Of a DNA stretch of 38,988 nt, positions 22,936 to 32,281 are shown in pieces. The notes beneath the pieces were generated by a model, which saw only the letters and a list, made by a program, of their open reading frames with translations, searched no databases and was not told the origin of the DNA. The stretch is from Gemmatimonadales bacterium (GTDB taxonomy: Bacteria > Gemmatimonadota > Gemmatimonadetes > Longimicrobiales > Gaopeijiaceae): the NCBI GenBank assembly GCA_007692665.1, contig REBP01000227.1, positions 1-38,988 on the forward strand, written 5' to 3'. Every line of letters begins with the position of its first letter. The first letter of the stretch is position 1. Made by a program: the position numbers and the translations under genes.

Positions 22936-24426
22936 ATGATGCGGGGGCTGGTGCTCCTCGCGGGCGTCCTCCTCGCCCTTCCGGCTTCCGCGCAGGTCTC
23001 CGTGGAATCCGGCCCGGCACAGCTATCTCTCCAGGAAGCCATCCGTCTGGCCGAGCGCAACAATCCGGACTTCAGGATCCAGGCCACGCAGATGGAGACC
23101 GCCGACCGGCAGATCCGGGCGGCGCGGGGGGAGTTCCTTCCCTCGATGAATGTCTCGAACTCCTACGGATACCAGGCGTCCGGAGAGCGGAGGGCGGGCT
23201 CGGTGGTCCTTGGAACCCAGCCCCAGTTCTACAATTCCTCCTATTCGGTCAACGTGTCCTATTCCATGAACGGAGCCACGCTTCTCCGTCCTGGCCAGGC
23301 GCGGACGGAGGCCGAGGCGGCGGAGGCGCGCGTGATGGGTGCCGCCCAGGGACTCAGGGCCGAGGTCACGAATGCCTACCTCTCGGTTCTCCAGGCCGAT
23401 GCCGAGGTGGAGCAGGCCCTGACGGCGCTGGAACGCACCGGGCTCACCGTGCGGCAGGCCACCGCCCAGGTGGAAGTCGGCGCAGCAACGCCTCTCGACA
23501 TCCGACGGGCCGAGGTGCAGGAGGGGCAGGCCGAGGTCCAGGTCATCCAGACCCGGAACCAGGCCCGGTCCACGCGCCTCGAGCTGGCGCGGCTTCTCGG
23601 CGTCAGCCTTTCCGAAGAAGTCGAGCTCACGACGTCGTTCGACGAGGACGCCCTCGCCCTGGATGCCGACGAGCTGCTTGTCCGGGCGCTGGAGGCGAAC
23701 CCGGTGGTACGGGCGACTCGCTTCGGGGTCGAGGCGGCCAGGGCAGGCGCGCGCTCGGCGCGCACCGCCTACTTCCCGAACCTCTCGCTTTCCGCCGGCG
23801 TCTCCGGATCCGTCTTCGTGGCCGGCGACCTCGACCCCCTGATCTCCCAGGAACTGACGTCGCAGGCGGGCCGGTTTTCCAGTTGCCAGGAGGAGAACCG
23901 GTTGCGGGAGCTTCTCGGGGATCCGCCGCGGGACTGTGCGGCCCTGAACCCGGCGCTCCCCGGCGTGGAGTCGGATATCCGGAACCGGATCGAAGCCGAC
24001 AACGACGGGTTTCCCTTCAGCTACCGCCGCCAGCCGCTCAGCCTCTCCATGTCGCTCTCCGTCCCGGTCTTTACCGGCGGCCAGCGTCGCCGGAGCGTGG
24101 AGCAGGCGGAGCTCGAGGCTTCGAACGCGATGGAGCAGCTTCGCGCCGAGGAACTACGGCTGCGAACTCAGGTAACCACCGCCGTTCGTTCCGTGGAGAC
24201 ATCGAGACAGATCGTGCAGCTCCAGGAACGGATCCGTGCCACGTCGGCGGAGGAGCTTCGCCTGGCCCAGGAGCGGTTCCGGCTCGGCCTCGCGTCCTCC
24301 ATCGAAGTCGCCGACGCGCAGGCAAGTCTTTCCCAGGTCGAGCGGGACGAGATCACGGCGCGGTACGAGCTTCAGCGCTCCCTTGCGGCACTGGAATCCC
24401 TGATCGGTGGACCGATCCGGCCCTGA
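22936..24426 (+). CDS. TolC-family outer-membrane efflux channel
   Basis: The 496-residue product begins with a signal peptide (MMRGLVLLAGVLLALPASAQ; cleavage after ASA). Two repeats of the outer-membrane efflux protein fold follow: long Ala/Glu/Arg/Gln-rich coiled helices (for example around QATAQVEVGAATPLDIRRAEVQ and the later VETSRQIVQLQERI) separated by beta segments such as FPFSYRRQPLSLSMSLSVPVF. The motif AxPL/SSIEVxDAQxxL near each helix end is typical of TolC channels. The two adjacent ATG codons 22936 and 22939 are the only starts that leave an intact signal peptide. It is followed after 64 bases by an RND adaptor and two RND pumps, so it is almost certainly their exit duct. A Cys pair in the central insertion (SCQEEN and RDCAA, about 40 bp apart) might form a disulfide. 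Confidence 0.93.
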   Translation: MMRGLVLLAGVLLALPASAQVSVESGPAQLSLQEAIRLAERNNPDFRIQATQMETADRQIRAARGEFLPSMNVSNSYGYQASGERRAGSVVLGTQPQFYNSSYSVNVSYSMNGATLLRPGQARTEAEAAEARVMGAAQGLRAEVTNAYLSVLQADAEVEQALTALERTGLTVRQATAQVEVGAATPLDIRRAEVQEGQAEVQVIQTRNQARSTRLELARLLGVSLSEEVELTTSFDEDALALDADELLVRALEANPVVRATRFGVEAARAGARSARTAYFPNLSLSAGVSGSVFVAGDLDPLISQELTSQAGRFSSCQEENRLRELLGDPPRDCAALNPALPGVESDIRNRIEADNDGFPFSYRRQPLSLSMSLSVPVFTGGQRRRSVEQAELEASNAMEQLRAEELRLRTQVTTAVRSVETSRQIVQLQERIRATSAEELRLAQERFRLGLASSIEVADAQASLSQVERDEITARYELQRSLAALESLIGGPIRP

Positions 24427-24490
24427 CTTTCCCGAAGTACCTGCCCGGCGCGAGCCGGACGGGGCTCTACATACATTCGAGGACTTGAAA

Positions 24491-25651
24491 ATGAAGCGAT
24501 GGAACGGAAGGGTGCCCACCTGGTCCCGGACCCTGATGGCGGTGGCGGCCGTGGGTGGAACGATCCTTCTGGCATCGGGATGCGGGGGGGATGCGGAGTC
24601 GGGGGAAGCCATGGCACGTGCGCCGGGTGGTCCGGGAGGCGCCGGAGGTCCCCCGGGGCTCGCGGGAGGGCGGGCGACGCCCGTATCGGTCCGGGTCGTC
24701 GAATCCGGTGATCTCCAGGTGACCCTCCGGGCTTCGACGAACCTTCGCGCCAGGGAGCAGGTCGACGTGATCCCCAAGCAGGGAGGGCTCCTCGCACGGG
24801 TGCTGGTGGAGGAGGGCGCAAGGGTTTCCGCAGGACAGGAACTCGGAAGACTCGATGACGCCGAGTGGGTCCTCCAGGCCGAGCAGTCGGAGGCCCGGTC
24901 CCGGGCCGCGCTGGACGCCGTGGAGCGGGCACGGGCTCTCGCAGAGCTGGACCTGATTTCGCAGCAGGAGGTGGAACGGCTCGCGTCCGAGGCCCGGGTG
25001 GCGGAGGCCGAGGTCGGGCTGGCCCGCCTCCGGGTGGAAAACGCCGTGATTCGCGCGCCCTTCTCCGGCACGATCACCCATCGGTACGTCGAGCGCGGGC
25101 AGCAGGTGACGACGTCGGCGCCGGCCTTCGGCATCGCCGACCTGGACCGCCTCGAGGCCCAGATCGCGATTCCGGAGCGGGAGGCCGCCCGGATCCAGGT
25201 GGGCCAGATCGCTCGGGTCATCCTGCAGGAGGGCGCCGCCCCCGTCGCCACGGGCCGGGTGGAGCGTATCCGTCCGGTCGTCGACGCGGCCAGCGGAACC
25301 GTCCAGGTCACCGTGGCCGTGGCCGCCAATGCCGGTGAGGTGGCCCTGCGTCCCGGCCAGTTCGTGAACGTGGACGTCATCACCGAAACGCTCCAGGACC
25401 GGATCACCCTTCCCCGCACGGCCGTGCTCGTGGACGGTGCGGCGCCGCGGGTGTTCATCATCCAGCAGGACGTCGCCATCGAGCGCGAGGTCACGCTCGG
25501 GTATTCCCGGGGCGACCAGGTCGAGATCCAGACCGGGATCGAGCCCGGCGACACGGTGGTGGTGGTAGGGCAGGACAACCTGCGTCCCATGGCTGCCGTC
25601 CGGGTCATGCAGCGCAATGGGCAGCCCGTGACCGGAGGAGAGCAGCAGTGA
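24491..25651 (+). CDS. RND efflux periplasmic adaptor, probable lipoprotein
   Basis: The 386-residue membrane fusion protein has a short signal ending LLASGC, with C31 as the likely lipidated cysteine. A Gly/Ala/Pro-rich linker follows, then lipoyl half motif KQGGLLARVLVEEGARVSAGQ, a rather short alpha-helical hairpin (about 115-180), the second lipoyl half IRAPFSGTITHRYVERGQQV, beta-barrel, and membrane-proximal domain ending in QDNLRPMAAVRVM. ATG 24491 has GAGG about nine bases upstream. The stop TGA overlaps the GTG start of the first RND gene (GTGA), so adaptor and pump are translationally coupled. By gene order it corresponds to MdtA. It is distinct from the MacA-type adaptor at 10549. 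Confidence 0.93.
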   Translation: MKRWNGRVPTWSRTLMAVAAVGGTILLASGCGGDAESGEAMARAPGGPGGAGGPPGLAGGRATPVSVRVVESGDLQVTLRASTNLRAREQVDVIPKQGGLLARVLVEEGARVSAGQELGRLDDAEWVLQAEQSEARSRAALDAVERARALAELDLISQQEVERLASEARVAEAEVGLARLRVENAVIRAPFSGTITHRYVERGQQVTTSAPAFGIADLDRLEAQIAIPEREAARIQVGQIARVILQEGAAPVATGRVERIRPVVDAASGTVQVTVAVAANAGEVALRPGQFVNVDVITETLQDRITLPRTAVLVDGAAPRVFIIQQDVAIEREVTLGYSRGDQVEIQTGIEPGDTVVVVGQDNLRPMAAVRVMQRNGQPVTGGEQQ

Positions 25652-28600
25652 AGGTTGTTGACTTCTCGGTAGCCCGGCCGGTTGCCGTTTCGATGGCCTT
25701 CATCGCCGTCCTCGTCTTCGGGGCGGTGTCCTTCTCCCGGCTGCAGGTGGACCTCCTCCCGGATCTGTCCTTCCCGACCATCTCCATCGAGACCGAGTAT
25801 GGAGGCGTGGGACCCCGGGAGATCGAGAACCTGATTTCCCGACCCGTCGAGGAGGCGATCTCGGTGGTGCAGGGGGTGCAGCAGGTCACGTCCCGCTCCC
25901 GGCCCGGACGATCGGACATCACGATCCAGTTCCGCTGGGGGACGGACATGGACTTTGCCGCCCTGGACCTCCGGGAGCGGCTGGACCTGATCAACCTGCC
26001 TCCGGCCGCAGGGAGGCCCACGCTGGCCCGGTACGACCCGTCGTCCGAACCGGTGATCCGGTTCGCACTGGTGGCCGACCGGGCGCTGGATCCCCGGCTC
26101 CCCGGGGACCGGACCGAGCTCATCGCCCTCCGCTGGCTCGCGGAGGAACAGGTGCGCCGTGCGCTCGAAGGGGTGGAGGGGGTGGCAGCCGTCCGGGTCA
26201 CCGGCGGGCTCGAGGAGGAGATCCTCGTGGAGGTGGACGAGAGTCGACTGGCCGCGCTCGGGATCCCCTTTGCGCAGGTCGCTCGACGGCTGGAATCGGA
26301 GAACATCAACCTCGCCGGTGGTGTCCTCGAGGAGGGGGACGCCCAGTACGTCGTCCGGACGGTGAACGAGTTCACCGATGTGGAGGAGATGCTTCGCGTC
26401 GTCGTGGGAAGTGCCGGCGGGGAGCCGATCCTCCTGCTGGATGTCGCCAGCGTGCGCCGCGCCGCCCGCGAGCGCGAGACCGTGACCCTCGTGAACGGCA
26501 ACGAGGCGGTGGAGATCTCGGTCCTGCGCGAATCCACCGCCAACATCGTCGCCCTCTCCCGCCTGATCCGGGAGAGGATCGAGACCGTCGAGTCGGATCT
26601 CCCCCGCGGCATCACGACGACGCTGATCAGCGACCAGGCCACGTTCATCGAGAGCGCAGTGGGAGACGTGGGGAAGGCCGCGGTCTTCGGCGGCATCTTC
26701 GCCATGCTCGTCCTGCTCCTCTTCCTGAGGCATCTTCCCACGACGCTCATCGTGGTCACCGCAATCCCCATCTCGGTGATCGCCACCTTCGTGCTGATGT
26801 TCTCCCGCGACATCACCCTGAACATCATGTCGCTGGGCGGGCTCGCCCTGGGGATCGGCATGCTGGTGGACAGTGCCATTGTGGTGCTCGAGTCCATCGC
26901 CAGGGAACGGGACCGCGGGGCAACGCCCCGCGAGGCGGCCAGGAAGGGCACCTCCGTCGTGGGCCGGGCGGTCGTGGCGTCCACCCTCACCACGGTGGCG
27001 GTCTTCCTTCCCATCGTCTTCGTGGAGGGGATCGCCGGCCAGCTCTTCGGGGACCAGGCGTGGACCGTGTCCTTCGCGCTCCTCGCTTCGCTCGTGGTAT
27101 CCCTGACCCTGATCCCCATGCTTGCCGGGCGGGGCGGCGGGGTCCAGGCACGCACAGGCGCCGCAGGGGGTGGCGGCGGTGTCCATTCACCCCCGACCCC
27201 CGGCAGGATCGGCGAAGCCGTCGCCAGGGGGACCGGTTCGGTGATGCGGGTGGGGAAGAGCGCCGGCAAGGGTCCGGGGCGGGTGTCGAACGCCTTCTTC
27301 GACGGCTTCGACAACCTCTACCAGCGGGTCGAGAACCGGTATCCGAAGATCCTCGCGGCGTCGATCCGGCGCCCCTGGGTCATCATCGGGGTCTGCCTGC
27401 TGCTGCTGGCGGGAGGCGGCATCCTGCTGCCCCGTGTCGGCGTCTCGCTGGTCCCCGAGCTTTCCCAGGGCGAGCTCGTCGTCGAGCTGGAGGCAGCCCC
27501 GGGCACCAGCCTCGTGCGCATGGAGCAGCTGGCGCGACAGGCCGAGGCCATCATCGAAGCCGAATTTCCGGAGGCCATCGAGATCTTCACGAACGTGGGG
27601 GTTCGGGGCGGGGCGGGAACGCTGGGCCGCACCGGCGAACGGGAGCGGCACGCCGCCACCCTTCTGGTGCGACTGGACGGCCTCTCCCGGGGGGAGGACC
27701 GACTTGCCGGCAGGATGACGGAGCGCCTCGGGGATCTCCCGGGTCTGCAGATCCGGGTGGATCGCCCCCGCCTCTTTACCGTGAACGCCCCGGTGGAGGT
27801 AGAGGTGAGGGGGTTCGACCTCCGGGCCCTCTCGGAGGTTGCGGGGGACGTCCGCGACGTCATGCGCGCCATGCCCGGCGTCACGGGCGTGGAGGAAGAG
27901 CGGCGCCAGGGAACACCCGAGATCTCGATTCGGTTCGACCGCGAACGGCTGGCCCGCCTCGGGCTGACGGTTGGAGACGCGGCAGAGGCGATCCAGTCCC
28001 GCGTCCGGGGTGCCCCGGCCACGGAGTTCACGGAGCGGGACCGGGACCTGACCGTGCTCGTCCGGGCGCTGGAGGAACAGAGGGCCACGCTGTCCGACCT
28101 TGCCAACCTCCGGCTGGACGTTCCCGGCGGAGGAAGCACGGCGCTTTCGGCCGTGGCCGATCTCGGATTCCAGGACGGTCCGGCCGAGATCGTGCGCCGC
28201 GGTGGCTCCCGGGTGGTCCTCGTGGAAGCGCGACCGGCGGGGAGTGACCTTGCGGGCGTGATCTCGAGGATCGAGACCGAGGTTCGCTCGATCCCGGTCC
28301 CGGAAGGCATCAACATCGCGGTGGCCGGGCAGTCCAGGGATCTCCAGCAGTCCGTGGAGTCCATGCAGCTGGCGCTTCTCCTCGCCGTCTTCCTCGTCTA
28401 TCTCGTCATGGCGAGCCAGTTCGAGTCGTTCAAGCTTCCCGGTGTCATTCTGGTCTCCGTGCCGCTTGCCCTCCCCGGGGCCCTTGCAGCGCTGTGGATC
28501 ACGGGGAACTCCATCTCGGTGGTGGCCCTCATCGGGATGGTGATGCTCGTGGGAATTGTGGTGAACAACGCCATTGTGCTCGTCGACTTCATCAACGTCC

Positions 28601-28935
28601 TGCGCAGGCAGGAGGGGATGCCGCTGGACGAGGCGGTCGTGGAGGCCGGCCGGATCCGGCTGCGCCCCATCCTGATGTCGACGCTGACCACGATTCTGGG
28701 CCTGCTCCCCCTCGCCCTCATCCCCGGGGAGGGCGCGGAACTTCGTGTCCCTCTCGCCATACCGGTGATCGGGGGACTCATCGTTTCCACGCTGCTTACG
28801 CTCATCATCGTGCCCGTCCTGTACCGCATCTTCGAGGTCCGAGGGGAACGGGCTCGACTCGAGGCGATGGAGGGAGCCCCGGCGGGAGCCGGCGTGGTTC
28901 CGGCGGCCGGTGCGCCGGCTCCGGGGACCGCCTGA
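25648..28935 (+). CDS. RND efflux pump, inner-membrane transporter (first of tandem pair)
   Basis: The 1095-residue transporter has the duplicated RND layout: TM1, a large periplasmic porter/docking loop, TM2-6, TM7, second loop, TM8-12. RND strings include VDLLPDLSFPTISIETEYGGVGPREIENLI near the start in outline, IPISVIATFVLM, GMLVDSAIVVLES and GIVVNNAIVLVDFIN. GTG 25648 overlaps the adaptor stop, with GGAGG upstream. In TM4 the first relay aspartate (D408) is kept but the neighbouring position is Ser, and the TM10 position equivalent to AcrB K940 is Asn (N973). A cytoplasmic Gly/Arg/Lys-rich insertion of about 60 residues (about 492-555) joins the two halves and makes it longer than AcrB (1049). 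Multidrug or other hydrophobic substrates are likely; not a CusA-type metal pump, as no Met relay is evident. Confidence 0.93.
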   Translation: MKVVDFSVARPVAVSMAFIAVLVFGAVSFSRLQVDLLPDLSFPTISIETEYGGVGPREIENLISRPVEEAISVVQGVQQVTSRSRPGRSDITIQFRWGTDMDFAALDLRERLDLINLPPAAGRPTLARYDPSSEPVIRFALVADRALDPRLPGDRTELIALRWLAEEQVRRALEGVEGVAAVRVTGGLEEEILVEVDESRLAALGIPFAQVARRLESENINLAGGVLEEGDAQYVVRTVNEFTDVEEMLRVVVGSAGGEPILLLDVASVRRAARERETVTLVNGNEAVEISVLRESTANIVALSRLIRERIETVESDLPRGITTTLISDQATFIESAVGDVGKAAVFGGIFAMLVLLLFLRHLPTTLIVVTAIPISVIATFVLMFSRDITLNIMSLGGLALGIGMLVDSAIVVLESIARERDRGATPREAARKGTSVVGRAVVASTLTTVAVFLPIVFVEGIAGQLFGDQAWTVSFALLASLVVSLTLIPMLAGRGGGVQARTGAAGGGGGVHSPPTPGRIGEAVARGTGSVMRVGKSAGKGPGRVSNAFFDGFDNLYQRVENRYPKILAASIRRPWVIIGVCLLLLAGGGILLPRVGVSLVPELSQGELVVELEAAPGTSLVRMEQLARQAEAIIEAEFPEAIEIFTNVGVRGGAGTLGRTGERERHAATLLVRLDGLSRGEDRLAGRMTERLGDLPGLQIRVDRPRLFTVNAPVEVEVRGFDLRALSEVAGDVRDVMRAMPGVTGVEEERRQGTPEISIRFDRERLARLGLTVGDAAEAIQSRVRGAPATEFTERDRDLTVLVRALEEQRATLSDLANLRLDVPGGGSTALSAVADLGFQDGPAEIVRRGGSRVVLVEARPAGSDLAGVISRIETEVRSIPVPEGINIAVAGQSRDLQQSVESMQLALLLAVFLVYLVMASQFESFKLPGVILVSVPLALPGALAALWITGNSISVVALIGMVMLVGIVVNNAIVLVDFINVLRRQEGMPLDEAVVEAGRIRLRPILMSTLTTILGLLPLALIPGEGAELRVPLAIPVIGGLIVSTLLTLIIVPVLYRIFEVRGERARLEAMEGAPAGAGVVPAAGAPAPGTA

Positions 28936-28966
28936 TGCGCCGCGACCACCTGCCCGAGCCGTCGGG

Positions 28967-29000
28967 CCTGATTCACCTGACCTGATTCACTTGACCTGAT
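28967..29000 (+). repeat. 14-bp tandem repeat between the two RND genes
   Basis: CCTGATTCACCTGA is followed by CCTGATTCACTTGA (one mismatch) and a partial CCTGAT. The repeat fills much of the 82-base gap before the second pump gene, and ends 17 bases before its ATG. The unit holds TGA in several frames, so it is non-coding spacer. Confidence 0.85.
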
Positions 29001-29017
29001 CCTGGGGGTCGTTCGAC

Positions 29018-32000
29018 ATGTCGCTTCCACGCTTTTCGGTCCGGAACCCCGTGACCACGGGAATGCTCGTGGTCACCGTCGTGGTCATGGGACTGCTTTC
29101 GCTGACGCGAATCTCCCTGGACATGTTCCCGTCCTTCGAGCGACCGGTTCTCCAGGTCACGGTGCCCTACCCGGATGCGTCGCCGGCCGAAGTCGAGCGG
29201 AGGATCGTGCGGCCCCTGGAGGAAGCGCTGGGGACCGTTCGCCGCCTCGAGACCATTCGTGCCACGGCATCACAGAACCGGGGGAGGATCGAGCTCGAGT
29301 TCCAGGCCGGCACGAACATGGACCTCGCCGCCCTGGAGGTCAGGGAGCGGGTGGAACAGGTGCGGCGCGACCTTCCGTCCGACGTGCAGCGCATCGACAT
29401 GAGGCGGTTCTCCTCGGATGAACAGCCTGTCCTCCGGGCGGCCGTCTCATGGGACGGCGACCCGGCCCGTCTGACCGAGCTGGTGGAACGGCGCATCGAA
29501 CCCGCGCTCCTCCAGGTGTCGGGGGTGGCCCAGGTCGAGTTCTCGGGGCTCGAGTCCAGGGAGGTCGCCATCGAACTGGACCAGGACCGGATGCGGGCCC
29601 AGGGCGTCACCATCGCGATGATCTCGCAGGCGCTCAGCCGCGGGAACCAGGACTACTCCGCCGGCGAACTCGAGATCGACGGGACACGGTTCCTGGTCCG
29701 GGCCGAGGGGCAGCTGACCTCGGTGGAGGCCATCGAGCGCCTCCCCCTCACCGCCGCAGGCGTGCGCCTCGCCGATGTGGCGAGCGTCACCTACGACTTC
29801 CCGGAGCGGGACTTCTTCTTCCGGCAGAACGGGGCCACGGCGCGGCAGGCCGAGATCTACAAGGAGTCGGATGCGAACATCGTGGAGGTCTCCCGGGCGG
29901 TGAAGGCCACGCTGGAGGAGATCTCCGGCCAGGCCGGTCTCGAGGGTGTCCAGTTCCGCACCTGGCAGGACCAGTCCGACGGGATCCTCGAGGTCCTCAA
30001 GCTGCTGGGCCAGGCGGGTGCCGTGGGAGGGGCACTGGCGGTCTTCATGCTCTTCATCTTCCTGCGCCGCATCACGCCAACCTTCATCGTGGCGGCCGCG
30101 ATCCCCGTATCGCTGATCTTCGCGGTCATCATCCTGTACCTGACCGGGGATTCGCTGAACATCATCACCCTGTCGGGGCTGATGCTCGCGGTGGGGATGC
30201 TCATCGACAACGCGGTGGTGGTGGTCGAGAACATCTTCCGGCACCGGGAGATGGGATCCGATTCGGAGAAGGCGGCCATGGACGGCGCCAACGAGGTGGG
30301 GCTCGCGATCCTCTCCGGGACACTGACCACGATCATCGTGTTCACCCCCCTCTTCTTCCTGCCCCCGAACCAGATGGGGACGCAGTTCCGCGCGTTCGGG
30401 ACCAGCATCTCGTTCACGATGATCGGCTCCCTCGTCATTGCCTTCACCCTCGTGCCGCTGCTGGCGGTCCGTCTCCTCCGGCGCGAGATGCCCGCCCCGG
30501 GGAAGGCCATGGAATGGCTCAACTCGCGGTACCGGGGGCTCCTGGACCGCGTTCTGGACCACCGCATGGCCACGGCGGCATTCGGGCTCGCCGTGTTCGC
30601 GGCCGGCGGATGGGTTCTCATGGAACTCCCCCGGGAGCTCATGCCGGAGGAGGACAACCGGTTCATCCGGATGGGGATCTCCACGCCCCGGGGAATCTCC
30701 GTCGAGGAACGAAGCGACATCCTGGAGCAGGCGGAGCGAATTCTTCTCGACCGGCGGGAGGAGTTCGAGATCACGAACATCTCGGCGTTCTCCCGGGGGA
30801 ACTTCTCGAACCTGTTCATGACGCTCGAGCCCTTCTCCGAGGGGGGTACCCGGTCCACGGCGGAGATCTCGGAAGCCATCCAGGAGGTTCTTCCGGTCAT
30901 CCCCGGCGTGGAGTGGCGCCAGCGGCGAGGGTTCGGACGGGTGTCCGGCGTCCAGGTGCGCCTGGTCGGCGAGAGCACCTCCGAACTCGCCCGCCTGGCA
31001 GAAGCCGTGGAACTGCATCTCGAGGCCAATGTCTCCGGGCTCTCCGATCTCGACAACAGCCTGGAATCGGGGGCCGAGGAAATCCGTGTAAGGGTGGACC
31101 GAAGGGCCGCAGAGCGTCAGGGACTGACTTCCGAGGAGGTCGCCCAGGCCGTTTCCGGGGCCCTTCGGGGGCAGGTCGCGACGCGGTTCCGTTCCGGCGA
31201 ACGGGAGGTCGATGTCCAGCTTGCCCTTCGGGACGAGGACCGCGTCTCCATCTCCCAGATGGGGAACCTGGCGGTGGGAACCGTGGACGGGGCGAGCGTC
31301 CCCCTGGGCACGGTGGCCGACATCGTGGTCGTGGGAGGACCCCAGGACATCCAGCGCGAGAATCGGCAGACCGCGGTCACCGTGTCCGGCGAGATCTCCT
31401 CCGGCGCGAACCGGGAGGACGTCATTGCCGAAGTGCAGGCCGCCATGGCAGTCTTCGAACTGCCGCCCGGGTACCGTTGGGATCTTGGCCGAGGCTTCGC
31501 CGAGGAACAGGAGCAGTTCGGAGACATGGCCATGGCCGGCGGCCTGGCGCTGATCCTCATCTACCTGATCCTGGCCGCTCTCTTCGAGAGTCTCCTCCTC
31601 CCCCTGATCATCTACTTCTCGATCTTCTTCGCCGTGCCCGGCCTGGGTCTCATCTTCCTGCTCACCGGCTCCACCTTCTCGATCCTGTCATTCCTGGGTG
31701 TGCTGATCACGGTGGGGATCGTGGTGAACAATTCCATCGTCATGATCGACCTGGTGAACCAGCTTCGAAGTCGAGGGATGGAACGAAGGGAAGCACTCCT
31801 CACCGGGTGTACGGCCCGACTCCGTCCGATCCTGATGACGAGCCTGACGACGCTCTTCGGACTCGTGCCGATGGCCTTCCTCGCCACCGAGGGGATGGGG
31901 CAGATGTTCGCACCCATCGGCCAGGCCGTCATCGGGGGGCTCACGACCTCGACGATCCTGACCCTCGCCCTCACTCCCACCCTCTACGCGTGGTTCGACG

Positions 32001-32122
32001 ACATGGGGCTCTGGACCCGGGCGGTTCGGGACCGGGCCCTCGAGGTGGCACGCGGAGGCGCCTCCGGATCTCCCGATCCGGTGGTGGAGGGCGCCGTGAC
32101 CGCACGATCCCCGGTGAGTTGA
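29018..32122 (+). CDS. RND efflux pump, inner-membrane transporter (second of tandem pair)
   Basis: A 1034-residue RND transporter with full duplicated topology. Conserved strings include LDMFPSFERPVLQVTVPYP, IPVSLIFAVIILYLTG, GMLIDNAVVVVENIF and GIVVNNSIVMIDLVNQL. ATG 29018 has a GGGGG-type ribosome binding sequence about nine bases upstream. D397 in TM4 is kept, the next residue is Asn rather than Asp, and the TM10 lysine position is Asn (N904). It lacks the long central insertion of its neighbour, and the two proteins differ throughout, so they are not a recent duplication. One TolC, one adaptor and two distinct RND proteins recall MdtABC, where the two pumps form a heterotrimer; whether that happens here is inference. 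Confidence 0.93.
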   Translation: MSLPRFSVRNPVTTGMLVVTVVVMGLLSLTRISLDMFPSFERPVLQVTVPYPDASPAEVERRIVRPLEEALGTVRRLETIRATASQNRGRIELEFQAGTNMDLAALEVRERVEQVRRDLPSDVQRIDMRRFSSDEQPVLRAAVSWDGDPARLTELVERRIEPALLQVSGVAQVEFSGLESREVAIELDQDRMRAQGVTIAMISQALSRGNQDYSAGELEIDGTRFLVRAEGQLTSVEAIERLPLTAAGVRLADVASVTYDFPERDFFFRQNGATARQAEIYKESDANIVEVSRAVKATLEEISGQAGLEGVQFRTWQDQSDGILEVLKLLGQAGAVGGALAVFMLFIFLRRITPTFIVAAAIPVSLIFAVIILYLTGDSLNIITLSGLMLAVGMLIDNAVVVVENIFRHREMGSDSEKAAMDGANEVGLAILSGTLTTIIVFTPLFFLPPNQMGTQFRAFGTSISFTMIGSLVIAFTLVPLLAVRLLRREMPAPGKAMEWLNSRYRGLLDRVLDHRMATAAFGLAVFAAGGWVLMELPRELMPEEDNRFIRMGISTPRGISVEERSDILEQAERILLDRREEFEITNISAFSRGNFSNLFMTLEPFSEGGTRSTAEISEAIQEVLPVIPGVEWRQRRGFGRVSGVQVRLVGESTSELARLAEAVELHLEANVSGLSDLDNSLESGAEEIRVRVDRRAAERQGLTSEEVAQAVSGALRGQVATRFRSGEREVDVQLALRDEDRVSISQMGNLAVGTVDGASVPLGTVADIVVVGGPQDIQRENRQTAVTVSGEISSGANREDVIAEVQAAMAVFELPPGYRWDLGRGFAEEQEQFGDMAMAGGLALILIYLILAALFESLLLPLIIYFSIFFAVPGLGLIFLLTGSTFSILSFLGVLITVGIVVNNSIVMIDLVNQLRSRGMERREALLTGCTARLRPILMTSLTTLFGLVPMAFLATEGMGQMFAPIGQAVIGGLTTSTILTLALTPTLYAWFDDMGLWTRAVRDRALEVARGGASGSPDPVVEGAVTARSPVS

Positions 32123-32192
32123 CGCGGGCCTTCCACGGTCGGAAGACGCCCCAGCCGGGGACGTCGCGTACCGCCATGTCCCCGCCCCGGCC

Positions 32193-32215
32193 AACGGATC
32201 ATTCTTGGATCCGTT
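32193..32215. terminator. Stem-loop after the efflux operon
   Basis: AACGGATC (32193-32200) pairs perfectly with GATCCGTT (32208-32215) around a 7-base loop ATTCTTG, 70 bases after the second RND stop and 66 bases before comM. No T-tract follows, so it may be a terminator, an mRNA-stabilising stem, or an operator. Confidence 0.4.
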
Positions 32216-32281
32216 CACGGTCCACGACCTCGGGAGCGCGGGCCCTTCCGGCCCCGGGGAGGACCATTCCGGAAGTTGCGT

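Noticed and set aside
25648-32122. Recent tandem duplication of one RND gene
   Set aside because: The two proteins differ throughout, including the TM4 and TM10 contexts and a 60-residue insertion present in only one.
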